Assembly: GCF_031458255.1 (NCBI RefSeq)
Contig: NZ_JAVDYC010000001.1
Span: forward strand, 8,666,501 to 8,730,500
Source: Catenuloplanes niger
Lineage (GTDB): Bacteria; Actinomycetota; Actinomycetes; Mycobacteriales; Micromonosporaceae
Direction of reading: 5' to 3'
Length of the DNA stretch: 64,000 nt
The position numbers and the translations under genes were made by a program. Positions within the stretch are counted from its first letter, which is position 1; the number at the start of each line of letters is the position of its first letter. Shown here one piece after another: positions 16,872-24,332 of this stretch. The notes under the pieces were generated by a model. That model made no database searches. It saw only the letters and a list, made by a program, of their open reading frames with translations, and was not told where the DNA came from.

Positions 16872-17884
16872 GGGCCGTCGTCGTGCACGGCCCGCGGGAC
16901 GTCCGGGTGGACTCGCTCGACGTACCCGCCCCCGGCCCCGGCGAGGTGCGCGTGGCCGTCGAGTGGGGCGGCATCTGCGGCTCCGACGTCTCCTACTACG
17001 CACACGGCGCGTCCGGCACCGCCACGGTGCGGCACCCGCTGATCCTCGGCCACGAGATCGCCGGCCGGGTCGCCGCGACCGGCCCCGGCGTCCCGCCCGA
17101 TCTCGTCGGTGTGCCGGTGGCCGTGCACCCCGCGTCCCCGGCCGGTGAGCTGCCCGCACGGCTCGCCGGCCGGACCAACCTCAACACGCGGGTCCGCTAC
17201 CTCGGCTCGGCCGCGTTCGACCCGCACACCGACGGCGGCTTCGCCGAGGCCGTCGTCGTCCGCGCCGACCAGCTGCGGCCGCTGCCGGACGGCGTCTCCA
17301 CCCGGCACGGCGCGCTCGCCGAACCCCTCGCGGTCGCCATGCACGCGGTCTCCCGCGCCGGCGACGTCACCGGCCGGGACGTGCTGGTCAACGGCGCCGG
17401 CCCGATCGGCTGCCTGGTCGTGGCCGCGCTCCGCCTCGCCGGCGCGGCCACGGTCACCGCCGCCGACGTGGCCGACGCGCCCCTGGCGACGGCCCGCGCA
17501 CTCGGCGCCACCGAGGTGATCAACCTGCGGTCCGGCGGCACGCTGCCGTCCGACGCCGAACTCGTCCTCGAGGCCTCCGGCGTGCCGGGCGCACTCGGCG
17601 CGGTGCTGGCCGCCACCGCGCGCGGCGGCACGCTGGTCCAGGTCGGCAACCTGCCCGGCACCCCGACCCCGGCCGCGCTCGGCGACCTGGTCACCCGCGA
17701 GATCACCTGGATCGGCTCCTACCGCTTCGCCGACGAGATCACCGACGCGGTACGCGCCCTCGCCACCGGCCTCGACCTCGAGCCGCTCATCGCCGCCACC
17801 TACGACCTGACCGACGCCCCCGCCGCCCTCGACCGCGCCGCGGCCGGCGGCAGCGGTGGCAAGATCATGCTCCGCCTCGGCTGA
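16868..17884 (+). CDS. Zinc-type MDR dehydrogenase, L-gulonate/L-idonate 5-dehydrogenase-like, lacking the structural-zinc cysteines
   Basis: The 338-residue protein has catalytic zinc ligands in GGICGSDV and LGHEIAG and the AEPLA glutamate, and a Rossmann NGAGPIGCLV motif. The segment RYLGSAAFDPHTDGGFAE is characteristic of the idonate 5-dehydrogenase/RspB group. In relatives the preceding loop carries four Cys for a structural zinc; here it reads HPASPAGELPARLAGRTN and has none. With ManD and fructuronate reductase, the best-fitting reaction is L-gulonate to D-fructuronate, completing gulonate to fructuronate to mannonate to KDG. The substrate is inferred from context. The start overlaps the transporter stop, and a strong stem-loop follows. 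Confidence 0.8.
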   Translation: MRAVVVHGPRDVRVDSLDVPAPGPGEVRVAVEWGGICGSDVSYYAHGASGTATVRHPLILGHEIAGRVAATGPGVPPDLVGVPVAVHPASPAGELPARLAGRTNLNTRVRYLGSAAFDPHTDGGFAEAVVVRADQLRPLPDGVSTRHGALAEPLAVAMHAVSRAGDVTGRDVLVNGAGPIGCLVVAALRLAGAATVTAADVADAPLATARALGATEVINLRSGGTLPSDAELVLEASGVPGALGAVLAATARGGTLVQVGNLPGTPTPAALGDLVTREITWIGSYRFADEITDAVRALATGLDLEPLIAATYDLTDAPAALDRAAAGGSGGKIMLRLG

Positions 17885-18471
17885 GCACGATCCCCCACGC
17901 GGTCCCGGACTTGAGCACATCACTCGGGGGAGTCCGGGACCGCGCGGGGCCACTGACAGGTGCGCCCCGGCACCCACCGGCCGCGGGGTCCCGGTATCGG
18001 CCGTCGCCACCGGCGTCTCGTCGGCGCCGCCGCGCGCGCCGTTCAGTCCGGTTCGGTGCGGCGACCGGGACGAGGCGCGGCTTCCGCGGTCGTCCCGGAT
18101 CCGGGTGACAGTGCCGACGGATCCGTTCGAGCACCCAAGCCAAGCCCGCCAGCAGCGCCACCGCGACCAGAGACGGCACGGATCGGGCGATGCGCATCCC
18201 CGCGACGGTTGACGTACACGCGGACCGTACTACCGCGCGCCGCCCCCTCGGTCGGTGCGCGACCCGCACGCTCGCCCTCCCACATGTAGGTCGACCGGTA
18301 CTCGCGCACCGACCCGTGCAGGCCGCGCACGCTCAGCACCGTCGCGCCCGCACGCCCACCGCCCAGCACGGTCTCCAGGTGCACGACGAGGTCGAAGGCG
18401 CTTGTCACACAGACGCTCAGCGCGATGAAGGTCACCATCCCCGTGACAGCCCGCCACCGCCACGATTCCAC
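17865..18471 (-). pseudogene. Frameshifted small membrane protein, DUF3592-like
   Basis: Reading leftward from a GTG at 18471 preceded by GGACGG, the frame encodes an N-terminal membrane helix (MVTFIALSVCVTSAFDLVVH) and a beta-rich middle ending in STVRVYVNRRG, the pattern of DUF3592 proteins. The expected second membrane helix (VPSLVAVALLAGLAWVLERI) is present but in a different frame, so a one- or two-base indel near 18195 separates the halves. The second frame then stays open into the operon terminator, so the true 3' end is uncertain. Either a decayed gene or a sequence error. Function unknown. Confidence 0.45.
17892..17949 (+). terminator. Operon terminator stem-loop
   Basis: A perfect 14-bp inverted repeat (CGCGGTCCCGGACT at 17898 and its complement ending at 17944, loop 19 nt) is extended by outer CCCC/GGGG pairs and begins 8 bp after the dehydrogenase stop. 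No U-tract. Confidence 0.65.
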
Positions 18472-18848
18472 GCCCGCCGTCCTGACCGCTCCGCGCAAAT
18501 CCCCGCACGAGAGCGGGTCCGAGGGCTTGGCCGAGGGGTCGAGATGCCGTGCCTCTTCTCCAGGTCGGCGGCGACGTCTTCGAGACCGTCGTCGCCGTAG
18601 TAGAAGTTGTCCAGCTGCGCTTCGATCTCCGCGGTCGCGTAGTAGTCGACCGGGTCGACGGGCTTGACGCCCACCGATGGCTGCCGCAGCGTCGCGGTGG
18701 ACAGGTCGGCGACGTAGACGACCTGTCCCGGCAGATCGCCGAGAACGCTGAGTCCTTCGCCCCAGAAGAACAGCAGCTCCCCCGACTCGGGGAAGGGCAG
18801 GTCCAGCTGATCGTGGTCCCGCCATGCCGTTCGCGGGTGGCCAGCACC
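18432..18848 (-). pseudogene. DUF1963/YwqG-like remnant without its 5' part
   Basis: An open stretch on the minus strand reads QLDLPFPESGELLFFWGEG, then VVYVADLSTATLRQPS and VDPVDYYATAEIEAQLDNF. This resembles the middle and C-terminal part of YwqG-type (DUF1963) proteins, which normally have about 200-260 residues. An in-frame stop at 18849-18851 cuts it off upstream, and no start with a ribosome site is visible except a GTG at 18674. The missing N-terminal region is not found in other frames with confidence. A full-length DUF1963 gene lies 8 kb to the right. Probably a truncated gene. Confidence 0.4.
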
Positions 18849-19066
18849 TCAGCCGACCCCCACGGCTGCGGGCCCCGCCGGTGCCTTACCTCAGACCTGA
18901 GACCGCATGCCTGCGCCGGCCCCGTCTGTGCTGAACCGGTCCAACCTGCTCATCGAACTCGGACGGGACGTGCACGGCATGCACAGCCCGCCGTCGGCCC
19001 GCGTCGCCGGAATGACCGAATCGAAAACCCGTTCGCCGGGACGGCGCGGCGGCGTGTCCGCCCCGG

Positions 19067-19072
19067 TAGTCT
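19067..19072 (+). promoter_or_regulatory. -10 element of a leaderless gene
   Basis: TAGTCT ends six nucleotides before the GTG start of the following gene, with no Shine-Dalgarno sequence. Confidence 0.4.
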
Positions 19073-19078
19073 CGCCGC

Positions 19079-19726
19079 GTGAATCTGAAGGTGATCGAGG
19101 GCCGGTTGACCGGGACGCGCGTCGGAGCGGGTGTGGAACGGCGCGCGTTCGGGGAGTTCGTCGGGCCGCGCGGCGAGCTTGCCTCGTATGCGTTCGGCTG
19201 GACGACCGGCTCCGATCCCCACGTCGCCCGGCTGACCGTGGGGATCGGGGCCGGCAACCCGGGCGGTGCCAGCTTCCACGCGATCGTCTTCGACGACGAG
19301 GGCCGCTACGCCTGTTCGCTCGTCGACGCGCCGTTCGAGCGGGTGCCCGAGGGCGGCGCCGACCTCACCGCGAGCCAGGCTCGCGAGCACGCGGACCTGC
19401 CGTTCGTCTGGTGGGTGGTGGACCGGGTCATGGAACGCGACCGGCGCGCGTGGTGGATGACGCACTGGCTGCTGGGCACGACCAGCATCCAGACCGGTGA
19501 GGTCTTCGCACGGACCGAGCCGATTCTGTACGTCGGTCACGACGCCGACGACGGACTGTGGCAACTCATCGGCGCGAGCGACGCCGACCCCGCCACGGGC
19601 AAGCTCGGCCATCTGCACCACGCCGTCGAACACGACCTCACGCTGCTCGACATCCTCGACCTCGCGCCGGGCGAAAGCGTCTCCCGGACAGCACCGTACG
19701 CCCCGTGGACCGCCGAACACTCCTGA
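19079..19726 (+). CDS. Hypothetical cytosolic protein with a DUF2185-like C-terminal segment
   Basis: The 215-residue protein has no signal peptide or membrane helix. Its last 60 residues (VGHDADDGLWQLIGASDADP, then HDLTLLDILDLAPGESVSRT) resemble the DUF2185/Imm33-type domain, in which a DDG-W motif is followed by a helix and a short Arg-rich tail. The first 130 residues, with several Trp (FVWWVVDRV; AWWMTHWLLG), are not recognised. DUF2185 domains occur in toxin-immunity contexts, but no toxin gene lies beside it, so I do not assign that role. GTG start chosen from the leaderless-type -10. Confidence 0.6.
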   Translation: MNLKVIEGRLTGTRVGAGVERRAFGEFVGPRGELASYAFGWTTGSDPHVARLTVGIGAGNPGGASFHAIVFDDEGRYACSLVDAPFERVPEGGADLTASQAREHADLPFVWWVVDRVMERDRRAWWMTHWLLGTTSIQTGEVFARTEPILYVGHDADDGLWQLIGASDADPATGKLGHLHHAVEHDLTLLDILDLAPGESVSRTAPYAPWTAEHS

Positions 19727-19824
19727 ACCGGGCGGAACGGCGGCGGGGACGCGACCACGGCGGACCGAAGGCCCGCCTCCGCCGGCGGCAGATCGGGGTG
19801 CCCGACGGCGCGGCCGGCCGCTGT

Positions 19825-19830
19825 TAGGAT
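19825..19830 (+). promoter_or_regulatory. -10 element of the kinase-like gene
   Basis: TAGGAT ends five nucleotides before the GTG start; no ribosome site is present, so the transcript is probably leaderless. Confidence 0.4.
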
Positions 19831-19835
19831 TCGCT

Positions 19836-20471
19836 GTGCCGGATCAGCGCGAACCCGAGACCCCGTGCGTCGAGGACGTGCCCCGGACACGGAGCACGCT
19901 CGTCGTCATCCGGGGCAACTCGGCCAGCGGGAAGACGACGGCCGCCCGGGAGGTCCGCGCCCGCTACGGGCGTGGAGCCGCGCTGATCGAGCAGGACTAT
20001 CTGCGCCGCGTGCTGCTGCGCGAGCACGACATCGGCGGCATCGACGCGGCCGCCCCGGCAGTCATCACCGCCACCGCCCGCGCGGCGCTCGAACACGGAT
20101 ACCACGCGATCGTCGAAGGCATGCTGATCGCCTCCCGATACGCCACGGCCCTGCGCGAGCTGATCGCCGGCCATCGCGGCCCGTCACACGTGTTCTACCT
20201 GGACGTCAGCCTCCCGGAGACACTACGCCGGCACCGGGGCAAGGACGGTCTGGCCGGCGTCACCGACGAGGACCTACGGTCCTGGTACACCGAGCGGGAC
20301 CTCCTCGGCGTACCCACCGAGACGGTGATCGACGAGTCGTCGACGTTCGAGGACACGGTCACCACCATCCTGCGCGAGTCCGGTCTCGCCACCGCACCTC
20401 AGCTTGCCGCCTGCCCCACCCGCTGCCCGCGCTGCCAGGAGAAGACCCGGACCCCACCGGGCCGCCGATAG
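19836..20471 (+). CDS. P-loop kinase-like ATPase of small-molecule phosphotransferase type
   Basis: The 211-residue protein has a Walker A motif GNSASGKTT near residue 30 after the strand TLVVIRG, an EQDYLRR segment following the first helix, a second strand AIVEGML, and FYLDVSLPETLRRHRGK resembling the lid of AAA_33/zeta-toxin or chloramphenicol phosphotransferase-like kinases. The last 25 residues carry a CPTRCPRCQ cluster. It should bind ATP and phosphorylate a small molecule; the target is unknown. GTG start set by the -10 at five bases. Of the possible alternatives (antibiotic kinase, gluconate kinase, zeta toxin), none is favoured; no antitoxin-like gene precedes it. Confidence 0.7.
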   Translation: MPDQREPETPCVEDVPRTRSTLVVIRGNSASGKTTAAREVRARYGRGAALIEQDYLRRVLLREHDIGGIDAAAPAVITATARAALEHGYHAIVEGMLIASRYATALRELIAGHRGPSHVFYLDVSLPETLRRHRGKDGLAGVTDEDLRSWYTERDLLGVPTETVIDESSTFEDTVTTILRESGLATAPQLAACPTRCPRCQEKTRTPPGRR

Positions 20472-20769
20472 ACAGCGAACCGCCGGCGACCCGCCCGGCC
20501 CCCGGACCTTCCCGGCCCTCGCGCACGGACCGGCGGCAGTGCCCGCGGAGCCCGACAGTGGCTCGTTCGGCCCGCGCGTGACGGCTGCGACGGGCTGGCC
20601 AACCGCGGCAACGGCCCTGACGCACCATCCTCGCTCCTTCCGCGGCCGCCTCGCATCCGGGTGGTGACGCCGTCACCACTGGTGGAGCGCCGGGGCCGAT
20701 GCACGTGTCCGGCCGTGGTCGCGGGAGGTGCCTGAGAGACTTCCCGGCAGAGACCAGCGAAAGGCGACC
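20472..20769. other. Intergenic stretch without a recognised gene
   Basis: About 300 bp of mixed composition. No frame shows convincing codon bias on either strand. The AAAGGCG ribosome site of the next gene lies at its right end. I see no strong stem-loop or repeat. Confidence 0.5.
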
Positions 20770-21114
20770 ATGGACCCCAGGCCGTTGACGACGAGGGAAC
20801 GTGCGGTGCTGGACGCGCTGCTGAGCGCCGGCATCGACAACGCCGACGCGCTGCGTGCCCAGGCGGCCCGCGCGGTCGTCGTCGGCGGCTGCTCCTGCGG
20901 CTGCCCGTCCGTCGACTTCGAACCGTACCGTGGAATCGGCATGACGATCCGGGTCAACGCTGTCGTTCCCGGCACCGACGAGCAGCTCTTCCTCTACACC
21001 ATCGTCGATCCCCGCCGGGGTGAACTGCTCGGCGGCATCGAATGGTTCACCGTCGGGGACACCGTCGCACCCGAACTCCCCGCCCCCGAGCTCCTCGACA
21101 TCACCCCGGCATGA
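20770..21114 (+). CDS. Conserved-looking small protein with a CSCGCP cysteine motif
   Basis: The 114-residue product starts with a helical segment (LTTRERAVLDALLSAGI) and then has VVVGGCSCGCPSVDFE near residue 40, followed by a beta-rich half. The tight Cys-x-Cys-x-Cys cluster suggests a metal or iron-sulfur ligand, or a redox site, but I know no function for it. No signal peptide, so it is probably cytosolic. The ATG has AAAGGCG upstream. Same strand as its neighbours but 300 bp from the kinase gene, so probably separately transcribed. Confidence 0.65.
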   Translation: MDPRPLTTRERAVLDALLSAGIDNADALRAQAARAVVVGGCSCGCPSVDFEPYRGIGMTIRVNAVVPGTDEQLFLYTIVDPRRGELLGGIEWFTVGDTVAPELPAPELLDITPA

Positions 21115-21276
21115 CGATGGTCCTGCGGGTCCAGAACGGGGATGCGTCGACCCGCTCACATGCCATCGAGCGTGCGCTCCGGCCACCGAAGGTGGTCCCG
21201 CAGCGCGATCCGGTGCGTGGCCGGCCTGCGCGCAGGGCGCGCCGAGTGGAGGACATCGCCATGGCAGGATGATTCG

Positions 21277-21663
21277 GTGGACGAGGCCAATCAAGCTCTG
21301 CGCGCGCGACTGACGACCCTCGACGGCGCGATAGCCGAACTTGTGCACAACGGCGAGGTCGCCGGTTGGCTGGCCATCCAGACCGCGCCGTTCAGGAACC
21401 TGTTCTCCGTGAAGCAGGTCGGATGCTGGCTTCTGTTCACCTGGGCGGACGGAACGATCGAGATCGAGGAGGACTACCCGCCCTTCGCTGTCCTGCCCGG
21501 CATCCTCGAAGGAACGTTCCCGAGCGACGACGGCGGGCCGGACTACGAAGTGCGCTGGGTGACCGATGACCGCCGCGGCGAACTCCGGCGACACTACGGA
21601 ATCCACGAGGCACCCGGCTATTACATGGGCCGCGCCCCGAAACAGCAGCGCGATCACCCCTGA
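21277..21663 (+). CDS. Hypothetical small cytosolic protein
   Basis: The 128-residue protein begins with a helix (DEANQALRARLTTLDGAIAELV) and continues with a strand-rich core (GEVAGWLAIQTAP; GCWLLFTWADGTIEIEEDYPP) and a Tyr-rich tail. The pattern is reminiscent of small immunity or SMI1-like proteins, but I cannot assign it to a family. The GTG start has a -10-like CAGGAT six bases upstream and no ribosome site, so it may be leaderless. It is the last plus-strand gene before the IS110 remnant. Confidence 0.55.
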   Translation: MDEANQALRARLTTLDGAIAELVHNGEVAGWLAIQTAPFRNLFSVKQVGCWLLFTWADGTIEIEEDYPPFAVLPGILEGTFPSDDGGPDYEVRWVTDDRRGELRRHYGIHEAPGYYMGRAPKQQRDHP

Positions 21664-21844
21664 GAACGCGGCCAACCGCCTGGGTAAGTTCCCGGCGGCG
21701 TGACATTGCAACAACCCGCGCACCGGGCCGCAGGCAGTGGCCGACGGGTCGGCACGCCGACTACGCCCTCGCCGCCTTCGTGGCATCCGGCACCGGCCAC
21801 GTACGCGCGAAACTGCCGAACGGAGTACGCCGGGCAGGGCCGGA

Positions 21845-22109
21845 GCTGAACACGCGGGCGCGGGCGGACAGTTCGGCCGGTACATCCACGACGGTCTCGC
21901 AGTCGGCGACGAGCCGCTGGGCGGCATACCGTCGCAACCCTCGACCGCCCATACTCGGTCGGCGTGCTTGCGGCCGGCGGCAAGCATCGCCTTGTAGCCG
22001 TCACGATCGGTGGCGAAGCGGCCTGACCCGAGGGCCAGCTCCCGCTCGTTGATGACTCGATGGTCGCGGACCGCTTGTGTCGATCCACCCCGATGATGAC
22101 CCGAGCCAT
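21845..22109 (-). pseudogene. IS110-family transposase fragment, frameshifted and truncated
   Basis: Reading leftward, the N-terminal third of an IS110 transposase is recognisable in three successive frames: MARVIIGVDRHKRSATIE (RuvC-like DEDD start with the first Asp), then ELALGSGRFATDRDGYKAML with ADRVWAVEGCDG, then AQRLVADCETVVDVPAELSA with RARVF. After that point homology ends; the rest of the catalytic domain and the whole C-terminal Ser domain are missing. At least two indels separate the pieces, so it cannot encode an active enzyme. It marks an old insertion in this accessory stretch. Confidence 0.7.
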
Positions 22110-22348
22110 CTGCTGATCTCCCTCCCCGGTCCCGACATGGACGTCGGCGGGAGGGCAGCGCTACTTCGAGCTGGGCATACTCCTCTGGAGCCTCTTCACG
22201 CCACGGTGACCAGCGGAGCGCACGCCAAATGAGAGCCACACCAACTACGGTGGGCAGCCGATGAGAGAGCTGTCCCGCTGGTCACCTCGACCAAGCCTGG
22301 CCGGGCTGCGGTCGTGCTGCCAGCAAACAAGTAGCCGATGAGAGCACA
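22110..22348 (-). mobile_element. Probable non-coding left end of the IS110 remnant
   Basis: About 240 bp upstream of the transposase start show no coding character. They contain a perfect 12-bp inverted repeat, GGTGACCAGCGG (22205-22216) and its complement (22275-22286), enclosing 58 nt. In IS110-group elements the region upstream of the transposase encodes the bridge RNA that pairs with donor and target DNA. The placement and hairpin fit such a remnant, but no IS boundary or core dinucleotide could be fixed by eye. Confidence 0.35.
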
Positions 22349-22815
22349 TCAGCTGTCGGACTGGCGCCGGAACCGGCGGGCAACGATCAGAGTGCCGGCA
22401 GGCACGTCGCCTGCGCGTGCGCCGCGCAGGAGAACGAAGGGTCCCTCTCCCGGAGCCTCGTCGGCGACCGGAAAGTCCACATGCGCGTCGTCGATGAGGA
22501 TCCTTGTGCCATCGGGCCTTGCTAGTTCGGCCGAGAATTCCACTACCAATGACGCTCCGAACTCGGGAGCTGCCGGGCCACTTATCAGGGCACCGAACAC
22601 AACGATGAACTCATCGGAGTGCCGTCCGTTCGGCTCGTAGATCCGACCGTCGGTCACGAACTCAATCGGTGGTACTTCACCATCCATGGCCTCATTCTCT
22701 ACTAGATGCGCTTGCCCTCTCATGCCGCAGTCCGCGCGTGCTGGCGCCCTCGCGGGTTGTCACCCTGCGTATAGGGCGCGGGACGCTCCCGAACGCACGC
22801 TCTTGCCGATGAGAG
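22257..22815. repeat. Three copies of GCCGATGAGAG flanking a small gene
   Basis: The 11-mer occurs at 22257-22267, 22334-22344 and 22805-22815, all in the same orientation. The first two share one more base (AGCCGATGAGAG). The second and third bracket the 112-codon gene. They could be recombination or target-site scars; chance is not excluded. Confidence 0.4.
22349..22687 (-). CDS. Hypothetical protein, 112 residues
   Basis: The product is acidic and strand-rich (EFIVVFGALISGP; ASLVVEFSAEL; GPFVLLRG), with a final RRFRRQSDS tail and no signal peptide. I do not recognise the family; the last third resembles a short DUF with a VPAGTLIVARR turn. The ATG is chosen because the upstream extension of 12 codons lacks coding bias. 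GC content and codon bias are lower than in the core genes around it, consistent with accessory DNA next to the IS110 remnant. Confidence 0.5.
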   Translation of the reverse strand: MDGEVPPIEFVTDGRIYEPNGRHSDEFIVVFGALISGPAAPEFGASLVVEFSAELARPDGTRILIDDAHVDFPVADEAPGEGPFVLLRGARAGDVPAGTLIVARRFRRQSDS

Positions 22816-22843
22816 TGCGTTCGTGCATCCCGGCCGTCAGCCG

Positions 22844-23419
22844 CTATTCGGTCAATGCAGATCTGGAGAACGCAGCTCGGACCGTCGGTTTCCAGCGGCG
22901 CGCGAACATTTCTGCAAACCGTTCATGTTCCGATGTCCGTCGCACGCTGTAGAACTTCCGAGCACGGTGTTGAAGCACATGATGTCCAAGCTCGTGCAGC
23001 AGAACGTCGAACCGCATGAAATTCTGCAATTCCGAGGCTTCGTTCTCCGGTTGTTCGTACAGGAGGATCTCGCCGGGTGTTCGGGTCCGGCCGTAAACGA
23101 TCGATCGTCGATCGAAGTCCTCGGTCTGGCGCAGCTCGACGACGCGCAAGCCGTACCACGCTTCCGGCCCGATGGCATCCAGCACCGCACGAACGTCTTG
23201 CTTGCCTGCCGGGTGCGCGAATCCAGGACGCGGAGAGTGAACGCGGATTCGCACCCGTTCGAGCTGCGTAGCGTTACGGAGCGCCTGCCGATGCCGGGGG
23301 TCTGTTCGCAGGCTTCGACTCACAACGCAGATCTTCGACGTCCGAACCCAGGCTCGGCAACTTGTTTTTCTGTTCGGCCCCAGCGTCGAGAACTTTGTAA
23401 GCGCAGAGTGACCATTCAT
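22844..23419 (-). CDS. Small putative zinc metallopeptidase (HExxH)
   Basis: The 191-residue product contains RFDVLLHELGHHVLQH near residue 140, a classic HExxH zinc site. About 20 residues further SEHERFAEMFARR may supply the third ligand Glu, as in gluzincin-type or ImmA/IrrE-like peptidases. Upstream, the sequence GRTRTPGEILLYEQP precedes the catalytic helix. There is no signal peptide, so it is probably cytosolic. The first 45 residues have poor coding bias and the true start may be a later GTG. Its codon use is less GC-rich than that of neighbouring core genes. Target unknown; no antitoxin-like or repressor partner was recognised nearby. Confidence 0.6.
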   Translation of the reverse strand: MNGHSALTKFSTLGPNRKTSCRAWVRTSKICVVSRSLRTDPRHRQALRNATQLERVRIRVHSPRPGFAHPAGKQDVRAVLDAIGPEAWYGLRVVELRQTEDFDRRSIVYGRTRTPGEILLYEQPENEASELQNFMRFDVLLHELGHHVLQHRARKFYSVRRTSEHERFAEMFARRWKPTVRAAFSRSALTE

Positions 23420-23481
23420 GACAAGCCCAGGGGGCGGGCATCCTCATCTGCCGCCGACAACGCGCGGCTTCGGTAAGTACG

Positions 23482-23742
23482 TTACGAGGTGTCGTCCTCG
23501 CCGCTGAAGAGGTAGACCCACGCTGACGGCTCGGTAGCGTCGGCATCCAGTAGGTAGGCGTGCCAGTTTCCACTGCCGTGCCGTACGCGTAGTCCGGCTG
23601 GTGGTCTGGCCTGGTTGTCCAGTCCTACGATCTTGATTCGACCGTGCGAAGGGCCACCGCGCAACCGCACACCTACTTCGCCGTTCACCGTCTCGCCACG
23701 CAGCTGGCGCCGAATGATCTCGTGCGAGTCTAGGACTGCCAT
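23482..23742 (-). CDS. Hypothetical protein, 86 residues
   Basis: The product (MAVLDSHEIIRRQLRGETVN start) has a GVRLRGGPSHGRIKIVG segment and a C-terminal WHAYLLDAD/AWVYLFSGEDD pattern suggesting a small beta domain. Family not recognised. The ATG is chosen over a start 15 codons upstream because coding bias begins here and a TCAGAT -10-like hexamer lies six bases ahead, suggesting a leaderless message. One of several small minus-strand genes with lower GC in this stretch. Confidence 0.5.
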   Translation of the reverse strand: MAVLDSHEIIRRQLRGETVNGEVGVRLRGGPSHGRIKIVGLDNQARPPAGLRVRHGSGNWHAYLLDADATEPSAWVYLFSGEDDTS

Positions 23743-23850
23743 GCCAGCATCTGACCACACTGCCGACAATCGCAACAGCAGGCACATGGCGCCACACCTT
23801 TACGCGGATCTGCCGCGATCCGCGCGCCGGCGTTTGGAATCTCGACCGGA

Positions 23851-24219
23851 TTACCGTGGATCAGCGGTGTCCCAAACGTAGCGGAAGTGGGTCGGGTCGC
23901 GATGCCATTTTCGCAGCACCGTCAAGAGTTCTGACTCGTCGGCCGCCGTAGCGCTGCGCAGACAGACGGCAGCGATGTCGTAGTCGAGTCCGTCGATCGC
24001 TGCGGCGTCGTACTCCCAGTGCTGAACGGTGAAGGACCGGGCAGTGCTCCGGTGGGTCCACCGCTCGGCGCGGGCCTGGGCATCGGCGTCCACGCTGCCC
24101 GGCGTGATGTCGACGAAGGCGCGTCGTCCTGGTCCGGTCGGGGGCACCTCTACTGCAAGCCGCTTGCCGAGCCGCAGCGCTGACAACGACTCCAGCGGCC
24201 AAGCCGACTCGTGCGTCAT
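23851..24219 (-). CDS. Hypothetical protein, 122 residues
   Basis: The protein has a basic N-terminal half (LSALRLGKRLAVEVPPTGPG) and an acidic, helix-rich C-terminal half (YDIAAVCLRSATAADESELL, then VLRKWHRDPTHFRYVWD). No motif, signal peptide or membrane helix is seen and I do not recognise the family. The ATG is chosen because the preceding 23 codons lack coding bias; no strong ribosome site is visible. Separate from the small gene to its left by 108 bp. Confidence 0.5.
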   Translation of the reverse strand: MTHESAWPLESLSALRLGKRLAVEVPPTGPGRRAFVDITPGSVDADAQARAERWTHRSTARSFTVQHWEYDAAAIDGLDYDIAAVCLRSATAADESELLTVLRKWHRDPTHFRYVWDTADPR

Positions 24220-24332
24220 GACGATCCGCAACACTCGGTGGACACGAGACGAGGGTAGAGCAGGTTCCTCACGCACCTGACCGAACATCCGGATCTGCCG
24301 CTGTCAATGCGTTGTTGGTTATCGAGGGTTGG

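Noticed and set aside
19836-20471. Zeta-toxin of a toxin-antitoxin pair
   Set aside because: The P-loop kinase fold is shared, but no epsilon-type antitoxin gene adjoins it and zeta-specific residues were not identified.
21664-22348. An intact IS110 insertion sequence
   Set aside because: The transposase is frameshifted twice and lacks its catalytic and C-terminal parts; only a remnant is supported.
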